Below, piece after piece: positions 44,001 to 52,860 of a stretch of 64,000 nucleotides of DNA. The notes under the pieces were generated by a model, which did no database searches, was not told the DNA's origin, and worked only from the letters and a program-made list of their open reading frames with translations. The translations under genes were made by a program, and so were the position numbers. The stretch's first letter is position 1. Each line of letters opens with the position of its first letter. The DNA is from JBIOHP01 sp044449065 (GTDB taxonomy: Bacteria; Bacteroidota; Ignavibacteria; UBA10030; SZUA-254). The stretch spans positions 1-64,000 of the forward strand of contig JBIOHP010000021.1 of the NCBI GenBank assembly GCA_044449065.1, written 5' to 3'.

Positions 44001-44477
44001 GACGCTATCGCATGGACTGAAGTGCCCGAAACATTGCGGATGTTTCTGAAGCAACGATTCCGCTGGACGTTCGGTATCATGCAAAGCGTTTGGAAACACC
44101 GCGACGCGTTTTTAAAGAGAGAAAACAAATCGCTTGGAATGATAGCGCTGCCCAACGCATTCTTGTTTCAATTTATCATTCCACTATTATCGCCTCTTGC
44201 CGATATCATGATGATCATCTCGATAGCGGGAGGTTTCTGGCATTCCACGCTAATGTATTACCTGATCTTCATGGTTGTAGATTTTGCCGGAGCTTGGATT
44301 GCTTTCAGTTTTGAGGGAGAAAAACGTTCGCGCCTGAAACATCTTTTCTTTCAACGGTTCGTGTACAGACAGTTGATGTACTGGGTGTTATTTAAATCAT
44401 TCCTCACCGCAATGAAAGGGAGTCTCGTTGGTTGGGGAATTTTAAAAAGAACCGGCACGGTAAAAGCGGCTGGATAA
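41094..44477 (+). CDS. GH18 - polysaccharide deacetylase - GT2 glycosyltransferase fusion
   Basis: A 1,127-residue three-enzyme membrane protein. After a membrane segment (~29-48) come a GH18 glycosidase-like domain (~115-430; GVNIDFEELPE with Asp227/Glu229 as the expected catalytic DxE), a NodB deacetylase (~497-695; FDDGPD, GNHTFLHPN with its two metal His, RPPYA, LLHDAG), a membrane segment (~730-750) and a GT2 synthase (~770-1000; PAYNEE, DDGS, DADT, EDCD and QRFRW), then terminal membrane segments. GT2 with QxxRW makes beta-linked polysaccharides such as poly-GlcNAc or hyaluronan-like chains. One protein could thus synthesise, deacetylate and trim an amino-sugar polymer, by analogy with PgaC and PgaB. 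Confidence 0.9.
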   Translation: MSQTQEKKPVFFAVSDKRWRRFLGAVRILGVLVIFLMVLLGLTLFNPSQPIMPALEEHGEIYKKILNPERISTFQTKENLAYQKFRKKLTGTADINYSRYSKMHARSIPVKTTRTIEQIRAAFYVNWDAQSFSSLHENVDRLNMVFPEWMALPDSGDSAVFTIDNRALALLRDHNIAIMPMVTNFYHDKWNGQNVRRILAHESSRKACIQSILKVLEENKFAGVNIDFEELPERFDDELLKFQEELYRTLHGKGFLVSQDVAPFNADYDISKLQAFNDYIVIMAYDEHYTTSGAGPIASFGWVESILIDFSKKMDMRKCILGIPAYGYDWPRGDEGNDVSYEEAVNTAKEEDTTIIFNKNSANLSFTYYDDNQHLHDCWFTDAGTTFNLMRLASVYETRGVAMWRLGSEDRRLWKFYQDNVSDDSLEIHPLEYQSLESSIPTGAIDFDGEGEVLDLVATPDTGFIAVAYDTSKFLIGNEDYQRLPSAYIIKKFGLIDPNVKVLSFDDGPDARYTPAILDILREENVPASFFIVGINAESHLPIVKRMYEQGYEIGNHTFLHPNIAEVSPERTSIELNATRRLIESVTGHSTILFRPPYAADSEPETPEEILPIVEAKKEGYYTVGESIDPQDWEEGVTADSIIARIIQQQDNGNIILLHDAGGDRSQTVKALPIIIQYFKSKGCRFVSLMEYLGKTRDEIMPPLASRQDFEISRLNWTIAEVIYYFKNAFIAFFFLGLILSIGRTVFIAVIAWKGKKKLTTTGIPDGKQNFPFVDVIVPAYNEEITAVKTVNNLLKSDYPEFEIVFVDDGSKDSTIETMKKSFDSNPRVRILSKPNGGKASALNYGIERAKGDILVCIDADTLLQTDAITKLVSYFTDESVGAVAGNVKVGNERSLLTRWQAIEYITSQNFDRRAFDYLNCITVVPGAIGAFRKQVFEKIGGFSTDTLAEDCDLTIRLLREGYTVRYNPDAIAWTEVPETLRMFLKQRFRWTFGIMQSVWKHRDAFLKRENKSLGMIALPNAFLFQFIIPLLSPLADIMMIISIAGGFWHSTLMYYLIFMVVDFAGAWIAFSFEGEKRSRLKHLFFQRFVYRQLMYWVLFKSFLTAMKGSLVGWGILKRTGTVKAAG

Positions 44478-44734
44478 ACATAGACTGCCGGAAGATTTTT
44501 TAACAATTTTATTGATTGGGTAGGGATACTACTTGTGAGTATCCAACATTAGTCATGACCCTGGTGGAATAGTTGGACGAAAATCATTATTGAAAAACGC
44601 GTAATTTTCTGACCGGTGTAGGTAATTTACTTGTTGCGATTCGTGCTCTCATATATTGAAAATCACTCCATTCCTTTGTACATTATAAAACAAATTTTAA
44701 AGAATAAAATACTTCATTTTCCCGGACTTCTCCC

Positions 44735-47041
44735 ATGTATAAAATTCGATCAAGTATCTTTTTACCCATTATTCTAAGTTTATCAATATTTCATCTGGAA
44801 GGAATAGGTCAATCAAAGAAATTGGTAGTGAAATCGATAAAAGACGACCTTAGACCTATCGATTACGTGCGGCCATTCGTCGGAACACAGGGAGAGGGTA
44901 ATACTTATCCCGGGCCATCGGCGCCGTTTGGGATGATCCAGTTAGGTCCTGATACCGATGACGAATTATGGGAAACAGCATCCGGCTACGAATACTCTGA
45001 TAGCTCCATAATCGGTTTCAGCCTGACGCATCTAAACGGAACGGGTATTCCTGATCTGGGTGATTTTGCATTTATGCCATCTGTCGGATTGCCAAAATTT
45101 ATAGAGGGATCGAAAGCGCATCCTGATTCGGGATATCGATCTCCATTTTCTCATGAAGAAGAAGAGGCCTCAGTTGGATTTTATAGTGTTAAACTAAAAA
45201 ATTCCGGTGTTGGCGTCCAGTTAACTGCGTCAGAACGCGCAGGGCTCATCCGGTTGGTTTATCCGAAAACCGATAGCGCTATTTTGCTTATCGATCTAAA
45301 ACATGTTCTGCGCTGGAATGTCATCTGGTCAAATATACGTGTTTTAGATAAATCCACACTAACAGGATATCATCTTGTAAATGGCTGGGCGAAAGAAAGG
45401 CGCCTTTATTTTGCTGCCCGATTTTCAAGACCTTTCAATAATTATGGAATCATCAAGGACGGTAAGCCAGTTATCTATGATACTTATCGGTTCAGAAGCC
45501 GGTCTGAAGCGACTGGCAAGAACCTGCAATTCTATGCTCAATGGAAAACCGGAGATGATGTTGTTATTATGGTGAAGGTCGGCGTTTCCGGTGTGAGCGC
45601 AGCTAATGCATTAAAAAATCTTGATACAGATATGCTCGGGTGGAATTTCGCAGGCGCCCTTAGTGTGGCGACGGACAAATGGAACCGTGAATTGAGTAAA
45701 ATTCAAATCGAGGGTTCTCAGGAAGTTAAAAAAACATTTTACACTTCCCTTTATCATGCATTTCTCGCCCCCAATGTCTATCAGGATGTTACCGGCGAAT
45801 ATCGCGGTCTCGATCAGAATATCCACCAGGCAAAAGGATTTACGAATTATGCGGTTTTTTCCCTGTGGGATACGTACCGCGCTGAGCACCCGCTCTTCGC
45901 TTTGATTCAATCGCAGCGGGATGCGGACATGATTAATTCGATGTTGGCGCATTACGATCAAAGTATCGAACATTTGCTTCCGGTTTGGTCGCTACAGGGG
46001 AATGAAACCTGGTGCATGATCGGATACCATGCAGTACCGGTTATTGTTGATGCATTTATGAAAGGCGTGAAAGGATTCGATTACACTCGCGCATATGATG
46101 CAGTCAAAACGACGGCGATGAATCCTAACTACGATAATGTAGCGACGTATGCGAAATTAGGATGGGTTCCGTTTGATAAGGAAAATGAATCCGTTTCCAA
46201 GACACTGGAATACGCTTATGACGATTTTTGCGTTGCGCAAATGGCAAAATCTTTAGGGAAAACAGACGACTATTATTATTTTATGAAACGAGCTGGCAAT
46301 TACAAAAACCTTTTCGATACCACTTATAATTTGATGAGAGGGAAAGATTCCAAGGGGGAATGGCACATTCCTTTCGATCCTCACCTCTATCAGCAGGGCG
46401 GTGATTTCACCGAAGGGACAAGCTGGCAATATACCTGGTATGTGCCGCAGGATGTCCCTGGATTAATATCGCTCATGGGAGGGAAGGAAAAATTTACAGC
46501 AAAATTGGATTCACTCTTCGTGATGAAAACAAGCGATAGCACGAAAGATGTTTCCGATATTCAGGGGAGAATCGGTGAATACTGGCATGGCAATGAGCCC
46601 AGCCATCATATTATCTACCTTTATTGTTATGCAGGGCAGCCCTGGAAAGCCCAAAAACGGATTCACGAAGTGATGAAAACTCAATACGGCTTTGCCCCTA
46701 ACTCGCTCTCCGGTAATGATGATTGCGGTCAAATGTCCGCCTGGTACGTTTTCAGCGCTATGGGGTTCTATCCCGTTTGTCCGGGCAGCAATTATTATGT
46801 GATTGGTAGCCCGTGTCTGAAAAAAGCTACGATGCATCTTTCCAGTGGTAAAACCTTTACCATGATAGCAGATAATCTATCGGATGAGAATATTTACATC
46901 CAGTCTGCAAAATTAAATGGTAAATCGTGGGATAAAGCGTATCTTCTCTTTGACGCAATCAAGAATGGGGGAACACTTGAGTTCACCATGGGACCGAATC
47001 CAAATATGCAGTGGGGAAGCAGCGGCGAAATGCCGAAGTAA
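44735..47041 (+). CDS. GH92 alpha-mannosidase
   Basis: A 768-residue exported enzyme with a signal peptide (FLPIILSLSIFHLEGIG-Q). GH92 hallmarks are clear: DYVRPFVGTQGEGNTYPGPSAPFGM near the start, SLTHLNGTGIPDLGDF, LWDTYRAEHPL, GNETWCMIGYHA, and the C-terminal GNDDCGQMSAWYVFSAMGFYPVCPG that holds the Ca-binding and catalytic region. The family uses an inverting, calcium-dependent mechanism on alpha-mannosides, for example in glycans or mannan. Alone on its strand; the likely terminator is about 160 bp downstream. Confidence 0.94.
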   Translation: MYKIRSSIFLPIILSLSIFHLEGIGQSKKLVVKSIKDDLRPIDYVRPFVGTQGEGNTYPGPSAPFGMIQLGPDTDDELWETASGYEYSDSSIIGFSLTHLNGTGIPDLGDFAFMPSVGLPKFIEGSKAHPDSGYRSPFSHEEEEASVGFYSVKLKNSGVGVQLTASERAGLIRLVYPKTDSAILLIDLKHVLRWNVIWSNIRVLDKSTLTGYHLVNGWAKERRLYFAARFSRPFNNYGIIKDGKPVIYDTYRFRSRSEATGKNLQFYAQWKTGDDVVIMVKVGVSGVSAANALKNLDTDMLGWNFAGALSVATDKWNRELSKIQIEGSQEVKKTFYTSLYHAFLAPNVYQDVTGEYRGLDQNIHQAKGFTNYAVFSLWDTYRAEHPLFALIQSQRDADMINSMLAHYDQSIEHLLPVWSLQGNETWCMIGYHAVPVIVDAFMKGVKGFDYTRAYDAVKTTAMNPNYDNVATYAKLGWVPFDKENESVSKTLEYAYDDFCVAQMAKSLGKTDDYYYFMKRAGNYKNLFDTTYNLMRGKDSKGEWHIPFDPHLYQQGGDFTEGTSWQYTWYVPQDVPGLISLMGGKEKFTAKLDSLFVMKTSDSTKDVSDIQGRIGEYWHGNEPSHHIIYLYCYAGQPWKAQKRIHEVMKTQYGFAPNSLSGNDDCGQMSAWYVFSAMGFYPVCPGSNYYVIGSPCLKKATMHLSSGKTFTMIADNLSDENIYIQSAKLNGKSWDKAYLLFDAIKNGGTLEFTMGPNPNMQWGSSGEMPK

Positions 47042-47197
47042 GGAATTCGATGATCTTTAAAAGGGCATCATGAAGGATCAGATATGTTAAAATACGTTTA
47101 AAAATATCTCAAATCCTTTGAATTAATTTATCGATTTTGTACATTTCATCGTCATAGTAGGGACTTCACGAATCTGAACACAGACGCGATAATCTAT

Positions 47198-47233
47198 AAC
47201 GCCCCCATCCTCACGATCTTTTGGGGCGTTTTT
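47198..47233 (+). terminator. Rho-independent terminator before the tRNA locus
   Basis: AACGCCCC pairs with GGGGCGTT across a 17-nt loop, and the 3' arm runs into TTTTT. It lies ~155 bp after the GH92 stop and 38 bp before the first tRNA-like copy, so it separates the two transcription units. Confidence 0.75.
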
Positions 47234-47270
47234 AGTTTTCTTGATGTGAAAGGGTTGAGTTTGGAAGCAT

Positions 47271-47360
47271 GCCCCCGTAGCTCAGTATGGATAGAGCGAC
47301 GGTTTCCTAATCCCGTTCCGGTAGGGCGGAACGGGACGCCAGTTCGAGCGAGAGTATAAT
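47271..47360 (+). pseudogene. Broken tRNA-Arg copy 1 with 26-nt hairpin
   Basis: The first 40 nt are identical to the 5' part of the intact tRNA-Arg at 47451 (acceptor 5' strand, D arm, anticodon loop TTCCTAA). The 3' side of the anticodon arm and variable loop are replaced by the hairpin TCCCGTTCC-GGTAGGGC-GGAACGGGA (47311-47336). CGCCAGTTCGA then returns, but the remaining T arm and the acceptor 3' strand are absent, replaced by GCGAGAGTATAAT. It cannot fold as a normal tRNA, so I call it tRNA-derived rather than a working tRNA. Confidence 0.8.
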
Positions 47361-47450
47361 GCCCCTGTAGCTCAGTATGGATAGAGTGAGGGTTTGCTAA
47401 TCCCGTTCCGGTAGGAAGGAACGGGACGCCAGTTCGAGCGAGAGTATAAT
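47361..47450 (+). pseudogene. Broken tRNA copy 2 with the same hairpin
   Basis: A tandem duplicate of copy 1, also exactly 90 bp, with six base changes. The anticodon loop reads TTGCTAA, which would present GCT (Ser) instead of CCT, and the anticodon stem change makes GGG/CCC pairing. The hairpin arms at 47401-47426 are unchanged (TCCCGTTCC and GGAACGGGA), while its loop changes from GGTAGGGC to GGTAGGAA. The acceptor 3' strand is missing as in copy 1. Confidence 0.8.
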
Positions 47451-47525
47451 GCCCCCGTAGCTCAGTATGGATAGAGCGACGGTTTCCTAAACCGCAGGTC
47501 GCCAGTTCGACTCTGGCCGGGGGTA
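47451..47525 (+). tRNA. tRNA-Arg (anticodon CCT)
   Basis: A 75-nt cloverleaf: acceptor GCCCCCG paired with CGGGGGT (one G-U at the end), D stem GCTC/GAGC, anticodon loop TTCCTAA giving CCT, T arm GCCAG-TTCGACT-CTGGC, discriminator A. The first anticodon-stem pair is an A-C mismatch. CCA is not encoded (ACT follows). It reads the AGG codon. It is the third and only complete copy in the tandem array. Confidence 0.92.
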
Positions 47526-47578
47526 CTAATGATTCTTAAAAATTATTTATTACTCAAATAACCAAATAATAATACTTC

Positions 47579-49270
47579 ATGCGTTTAAGTAAATATTTTA
47601 TACCAACATTGAAAGAAATTCCCGCCGATGCGGTGATTCAAAGCCATCAACTAATGCTCCGCGCCGGAATGATAAGGCCCTTGAGCGCCGGAATTTATTC
47701 ATTTTTGCCATTGGGGTATCGGGCATTAAAGAAAGCAATGGAGATCGTGCGCGAAGAGATGGATGCCATTGGCGGACAGGAATTTCACCTTCCTGCGCTT
47801 AACCCGATTGAACTCTGGGAACAGACGGGAAGAGTGAAAGCTTTCGGGGATACAATGTTTCATATAAAAAACCGTGCGCTGATATTGGCGCCAACTCATG
47901 AAGAAGTGATAACATCGATTGCGAAGAATCATATCAGGTCATATCGTGATCTACCACAAATCTGGTACCAGATTCAAACAAAATTCCGGAATGAACCACG
48001 CCCCAGATCGGGGGTTATCAGAAGCCGTCAATTTTTCATGAAAGATTCATATAGTCTGGATGCGACCTGGGAGGGGCTTGATACGAGTTATGATGCCCAT
48101 GCAGAGGCATATAAAAAAATGTTCACACGGGCTGAATTAAACTTTTTTATTGTTGGTGCATCCAGCGGAGCAATGGGCGGCAGCGCATCCCAAGAATTCA
48201 TGATCGAATCCGATGCTGGCGAGGATACCTGCGCAGTATGTTCCTCTTGCGGATATGCGGCAAACCTTGAAGTTGCCTCTTCATCTATAAAACCAGTTCC
48301 TCATAATGGAAAAAACGACGAGCTTACAGAAATCCACACGCCAAATGTTAAAACAATCGATGAGTTGATGGTTTTTCTGAAAATTCCTGAATCACGTTTG
48401 GCAAAATCTCTTGTTTACATCCAGGATAAAACCCCCGTTTTAATATTGATGATGGGCAACGATCAGTTGAATGAAGCAAAGTTATTATCCGTATTGAAAA
48501 CCGAAGCACGTCCATCACATCCTGAAGAATTAATCGCACTTACCGGAGCCGACGGAGGTTCCATTGGACCAATTGGATTGAAGAACTTTAAAATCATCGC
48601 CGATAAGCGACTCGAGGGAGCCAACAATCTTATTAGCGGGGCGAATAAGAATGATTATCATATCGGAAACATTGATATGAGACGAGATGTAAAAGTGGAT
48701 GGATATTTTGATCTTCGTACCGTGGCGGAAGGCGAGCCCTGTGTGAAATGCGGTCAAAAACTTCGTATCGTCAAAGCTATTGAATTAGGGCATGTGTTCA
48801 AATTAGGCACGAAATATACCGATGCTCTTCATGCTGTGTATCTTGACGAGAAGGGTCAGGAACAACCAATTATTATGGGGAGCTATGGCATTGGCGTGGA
48901 ACGAATCGTCGCCTGCCATATTGAACAACATCATGATGAAAATGGCATTGTCTGGGGACGGAGCATCGCGCCATTTCATATTCATCTTATATTGTTAAAT
49001 TCCAATAATCAGAAATTGGTTGAATTAGGAGAAGATTTATATTTTAAACTCAATGCCGCAGATCATGAAGTGTTGTACGATGATCGTCCTGATTTGAGAC
49101 CCGGATTTAAATTCAAAGACGCAGATCTTCTGGGGCTGCCGTTACAGGTAATTCTTGGCGAGAAAAATGTTGATAACGGTAAGATAGAAGTGAAAGATCG
49201 TAAAACCGGGAAACGAGATGTGATTCCGATAGAAGAAATTATTCCATTCATAAATAAATATTTTTCTTGA
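47579..49270 (+). CDS. proS: Prolyl-tRNA synthetase
   Basis: A 563-residue class II synthetase of the bacterial (long) type. Motif 1 region RAGMIRPLSAGIYSFLPLGYRALKK and motif 2 FRNEPRPRSGVIRSRQFFMKDSYSLD are clear, as is motif 3 GSYGIGVERIV. Between motifs 2 and 3 lies the inserted editing domain (~225-385, with KSLVYIQDKTPVLILMMGNDQLNEAKL), which clears mischarged Ala-tRNA(Pro). A C-terminal anticodon-binding domain follows (LYDDRPDLRPGFKFKDADLLG). The ATG lies 54 bp after the tRNA-Arg. Confidence 0.96.
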   Translation: MRLSKYFIPTLKEIPADAVIQSHQLMLRAGMIRPLSAGIYSFLPLGYRALKKAMEIVREEMDAIGGQEFHLPALNPIELWEQTGRVKAFGDTMFHIKNRALILAPTHEEVITSIAKNHIRSYRDLPQIWYQIQTKFRNEPRPRSGVIRSRQFFMKDSYSLDATWEGLDTSYDAHAEAYKKMFTRAELNFFIVGASSGAMGGSASQEFMIESDAGEDTCAVCSSCGYAANLEVASSSIKPVPHNGKNDELTEIHTPNVKTIDELMVFLKIPESRLAKSLVYIQDKTPVLILMMGNDQLNEAKLLSVLKTEARPSHPEELIALTGADGGSIGPIGLKNFKIIADKRLEGANNLISGANKNDYHIGNIDMRRDVKVDGYFDLRTVAEGEPCVKCGQKLRIVKAIELGHVFKLGTKYTDALHAVYLDEKGQEQPIIMGSYGIGVERIVACHIEQHHDENGIVWGRSIAPFHIHLILLNSNNQKLVELGEDLYFKLNAADHEVLYDDRPDLRPGFKFKDADLLGLPLQVILGEKNVDNGKIEVKDRKTGKRDVIPIEEIIPFINKYFS

Positions 49271-49333
49271 GGATATATTTTTATCGGATTTGTGTTTACA
49301 TTATTAAATTTTTGCTTTAAATTTTAAAGTTTA

Positions 49334-52300
49334 ATGCCTGATTTCATACATCTTCATAATCATTCGCATTTCAGCTTACTCGATGGCGCTGCAACTATAG
49401 ATGGGTTGGTCGGCGCTGCCGTTGAAAATAAAATGCCGGCGGTTGCGCTCACCGATCATGGCGTGATGTTTGGTGCTGTTGAATTTTTGAAGACCGCAAA
49501 ACAGGCAGGCGTTAAACCGATCCTTGGCTGCGAGTGTTACATTGTAACTAATGGAAATCGTTTTGACAAATCGATTGATCAAAAGAGTATTCAGCAAGGG
49601 CACGGCAGGGGAATATATCATCATCTGGTCCTTTTGGCGAAAAATCTCACCGGATATCGCAATCTCATGAAATTGTGCACTTTAGCCCATACCGAGGGAT
49701 TTTATTATAAACCTCGAATTGATTTGGAAATACTCAGAAAATACTCTGAGGGCCTTATTGCACTCTCGGCGTGTCCGGCAGGCGTAGTTTCGGCTCATAT
49801 AATAAAAGGGGATTTAAAAACTGCTCAAACCGTGGCACTCACATTTAAAGAAATCTTTGGCGACGAATTTTATCTTGAAATACAGGATCATGGACTCGAA
49901 CGTGAGAAGCCAATCCTTGCAGAGATGCCAAAAATAGCAAAAGAACTAGGAATAAAACTGATTGCCACTAATGATGTCCATTATATAAAATCAAGTCATG
50001 CGTTAGCTCATAATGTTATGCTGATGATCCCGGATGCAAGTATCTCGAATATCACCGATTATCATAATCTGCGGTACCAAACTGATCAGTTGTATTTTAA
50101 ATCATCTACCGAGATGTGCAAATTATTTAAGGATTATCCCGATGCAATAGAGAATACTTTGGAAGTAGCGGAGAAGATTGAAAAATATCCGATCGGACCG
50201 GATAAACCATTCATGCCAAAATTTCCTATCCCGCCCGATGCGGGAGTAAATACATTGGATGAATATATGGCAAAATTGTCGAGTGAAGGTCTTAAGAAAC
50301 GTTATCCTACCATTACCTCGGAAATTCAGGCGCGGTTTGATCATGAGCTCTCCGTAATCACCAAGATGGGATACTCGGGTTACTTTTTAATCACTCAGGA
50401 TTTTATTAATGCTTCAAAGCAAAAAGGGATCAGCGTAGGACCGGGGCGGGGAAGCGCAGCAGGAAGTATTGTATCTTATGCGTTGGGAATTACTGATGTC
50501 GATCCATTGAAATATGATTTGCTTTTCGAACGTTTCCTGAATCCTGATCGTGTCAGCATGCCCGATATAGACGTTGATTTCGCCGATAACCGTCGTGATG
50601 AGGTGATCAATTACGTTAAGCAGTTATACGGGAATGAATCAGTTTCTCAGATAATTACGTTTGGAACTCTTTCGTCGAGAGCAGTGATCAAAGATGTTGG
50701 ACGGGTATTAGGCGTCCCTTTACAGATTTGTGAATCAATAACAAAACAAATACCAGTCACTCAGGGCAGGGTTACCCCCATAGCTGAGGCGATAGAAACA
50801 ATTCCGGAACTAAAATGGGTAAAAGATAGTACCGATGATAAAATCCATGATCTTATAGAGATCTCAAAAGTGCTTGAGGGGATGAACCGCAATTCATCGA
50901 CCCATGCAGCCGGAGTAGTCATCGCACCCGGTCCTATTTCAGATTATGTCCCAATTTATAAAACACCGCAGACAGAACCGATGACTCAGTACAATATGTC
51001 CGATCTGGAAAAAGCGGGGTTGTTAAAGATGGATTTTCTGGGATTGCGGACATTAACGATCATCGAAAATGCTCTTAATCTTATTAAAGAAAATCTGAAG
51101 ATAACCATCGATCTCAATAAAATTCCCGAGGATGATAGTTTAACTTTTGAACTTTTCGGGAAAAGTCAGACGATTGGAGTTTTTCAATTTGAATCATCCG
51201 GGATGCGGGATTGGTTGAGGAAACTGAAACCAACCTCGATAAGCGACCTTGTTGCAATGAACGCCCTTTACCGACCGGGTCCAATGGAGATGATCGGCGA
51301 TTTTATCAAGCGGAAGCAGGGAACAGAGAAGATTCATTACCTCCACGCTAAACTTGAACCGATCTTGAAAGAGACATATGGAATCATAGTCTATCAGGAA
51401 CAGGTAATTAAAATTGCCAGTGAAATTGCCGGGTTTTCCCTTGCCAAAGCCGACCTCATGCGTCGTGCAATGGGCAAAAAGGATAAAGAGTTAATGGCGA
51501 AACAGAAAGTCGAATTTATCGATGGAGCTGTAAGCAACGGTTTTTCAAAAACCATTGCTGCCGAAATATTTGATATGATCGATAAATTCGCTTCGTATGG
51601 CTTCAATAAATCTCATTCTGTGGCATATTCTATTATAGCGTATCGAACGGCATATCTTAAAGCGCATTTCACTGCCGAATATATGGCGGCATGTCTTTCT
51701 GCTGAAATAGGCGATACGGATTATGTTGTACAGCTTATTGAAGAATGCCGCAAAATGGATATTGCCGTATTACCTCCGGATATTAACGAGAGTAATGTAC
51801 AATTTGTTGCTACTTTGAGCGGAATCCGTTTTGGTCTATCCGCAATTAAGAATGTTGGTGTATCAGCAGTAGAAAATATAATTAAAACACGAGATAAGGA
51901 AGGCATTTTTAAGAACATATTTGATTTTTGTCAACGTGTCGATTTAAGAATTGTCAATAAGAAAACCCTTGAAGGATTAATTCAAGCCGGCGCATTCGAT
52001 TCGTTGAGCGGTCACCGCGCTCAATTATTTGAGACCGTTGAAAAAGCGATTCATTTTGGTCAAGTCGCTCAGGGGTATGCTTCGTTAGGTCAAACAAATA
52101 TTTTTGAGATTGAATCAACCGAACGGAGGTCAAATTTTCCACCGTTGCCTGAAGTTGATGCTTGGACGGAGACTGAAAAGCTTTCTCGCGAGAGGAATGC
52201 GCTGGGATTTTTTGTTTCAGGCCATCCATTATTAAAATATGAAATGGAAGTTAACGCATTTTCCACGGCTGCGCTTGCTGAGCCGGATCGGATAAAAGTT

Positions 52301-52801
52301 GGAAGTATTGTGAGAATTTGTGGAATAATCACACAGGTAAAGAAGAAAGTTGATAAAAAAGGAAATACGATGGCATTTTTCACTTTACAAGATTTTACCG
52401 GCAAGGGTGAATGCATAGCATTTTCTGATGCATACCGAAAATATCAACAGCTTATGACGGATGAATCGATGGTAATGGTTATCGGAAAATGCGAACCGAA
52501 TGGAGATTCGCTTCGCGTATTCGCGAATGAAATTTATCCTATGGAACAGGTCAGGAAAAAATTCACAAGAAGCATAATCGTTTCTGTTAAGCTGTATGAA
52601 GTGACCGAACAAGCAGTTTCGGAGCTGCGGCGGATTGCCCAGAGGAATCGGGGAACCTGTAATTGTTATATAAATGTAATAACAGGTGATTCCGAGAAGC
52701 CCTCTCAACTTTATTCAACCACATTAGGAGTTGACCCAAATGATCAATTTATTGGAGAAATAGAGAAAGTTTTTGGACAACATGCAATTAAAATTTCATA
52801 A
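49334..52801 (+). CDS. dnaE: DNA polymerase III alpha subunit
   Basis: A 1,155-residue replicative polymerase. The N-terminal PHP domain keeps His/Asp metal ligands (HLHNHSHFSLLDG, TDHGVMFG, ATNDVHYI), so a PHP-linked phosphoesterase may be active. The polymerase palm has PGRGSAAGS and the catalytic PDIDVDF near residue 412. Fingers, a helix-hairpin-helix region and a C-terminal OB fold (VRICGIITQVKKKVDKKGNTMAFFTL) complete it. It is DnaE1-type in length and order. It follows proS by 63 bp. Confidence 0.96.
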   Translation: MPDFIHLHNHSHFSLLDGAATIDGLVGAAVENKMPAVALTDHGVMFGAVEFLKTAKQAGVKPILGCECYIVTNGNRFDKSIDQKSIQQGHGRGIYHHLVLLAKNLTGYRNLMKLCTLAHTEGFYYKPRIDLEILRKYSEGLIALSACPAGVVSAHIIKGDLKTAQTVALTFKEIFGDEFYLEIQDHGLEREKPILAEMPKIAKELGIKLIATNDVHYIKSSHALAHNVMLMIPDASISNITDYHNLRYQTDQLYFKSSTEMCKLFKDYPDAIENTLEVAEKIEKYPIGPDKPFMPKFPIPPDAGVNTLDEYMAKLSSEGLKKRYPTITSEIQARFDHELSVITKMGYSGYFLITQDFINASKQKGISVGPGRGSAAGSIVSYALGITDVDPLKYDLLFERFLNPDRVSMPDIDVDFADNRRDEVINYVKQLYGNESVSQIITFGTLSSRAVIKDVGRVLGVPLQICESITKQIPVTQGRVTPIAEAIETIPELKWVKDSTDDKIHDLIEISKVLEGMNRNSSTHAAGVVIAPGPISDYVPIYKTPQTEPMTQYNMSDLEKAGLLKMDFLGLRTLTIIENALNLIKENLKITIDLNKIPEDDSLTFELFGKSQTIGVFQFESSGMRDWLRKLKPTSISDLVAMNALYRPGPMEMIGDFIKRKQGTEKIHYLHAKLEPILKETYGIIVYQEQVIKIASEIAGFSLAKADLMRRAMGKKDKELMAKQKVEFIDGAVSNGFSKTIAAEIFDMIDKFASYGFNKSHSVAYSIIAYRTAYLKAHFTAEYMAACLSAEIGDTDYVVQLIEECRKMDIAVLPPDINESNVQFVATLSGIRFGLSAIKNVGVSAVENIIKTRDKEGIFKNIFDFCQRVDLRIVNKKTLEGLIQAGAFDSLSGHRAQLFETVEKAIHFGQVAQGYASLGQTNIFEIESTERRSNFPPLPEVDAWTETEKLSRERNALGFFVSGHPLLKYEMEVNAFSTAALAEPDRIKVGSIVRICGIITQVKKKVDKKGNTMAFFTLQDFTGKGECIAFSDAYRKYQQLMTDESMVMVIGKCEPNGDSLRVFANEIYPMEQVRKKFTRSIIVSVKLYEVTEQAVSELRRIAQRNRGTCNCYINVITGDSEKPSQLYSTTLGVDPNDQFIGEIEKVFGQHAIKIS

Positions 52802-52860
52802 AATATTGTATATTAAATGAAGAGAAAGAATAAAAACATATGATTCAAGAAGGACAGATA

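Noticed and set aside
47311..47336. A small tRNA intron in the anticodon arm
   Set aside because: Removing the 26 nt does not restore a tRNA: the nine bases ACCGCAGGT and the acceptor 3' strand are also missing, so it is a replacement, not an insertion.
47271..47450. Two extra functional tRNAs (Arg and Ser)
   Set aside because: Neither copy has the 3' half of the acceptor stem or a proper T arm, so a working cloverleaf is not possible without an unknown splicing step.
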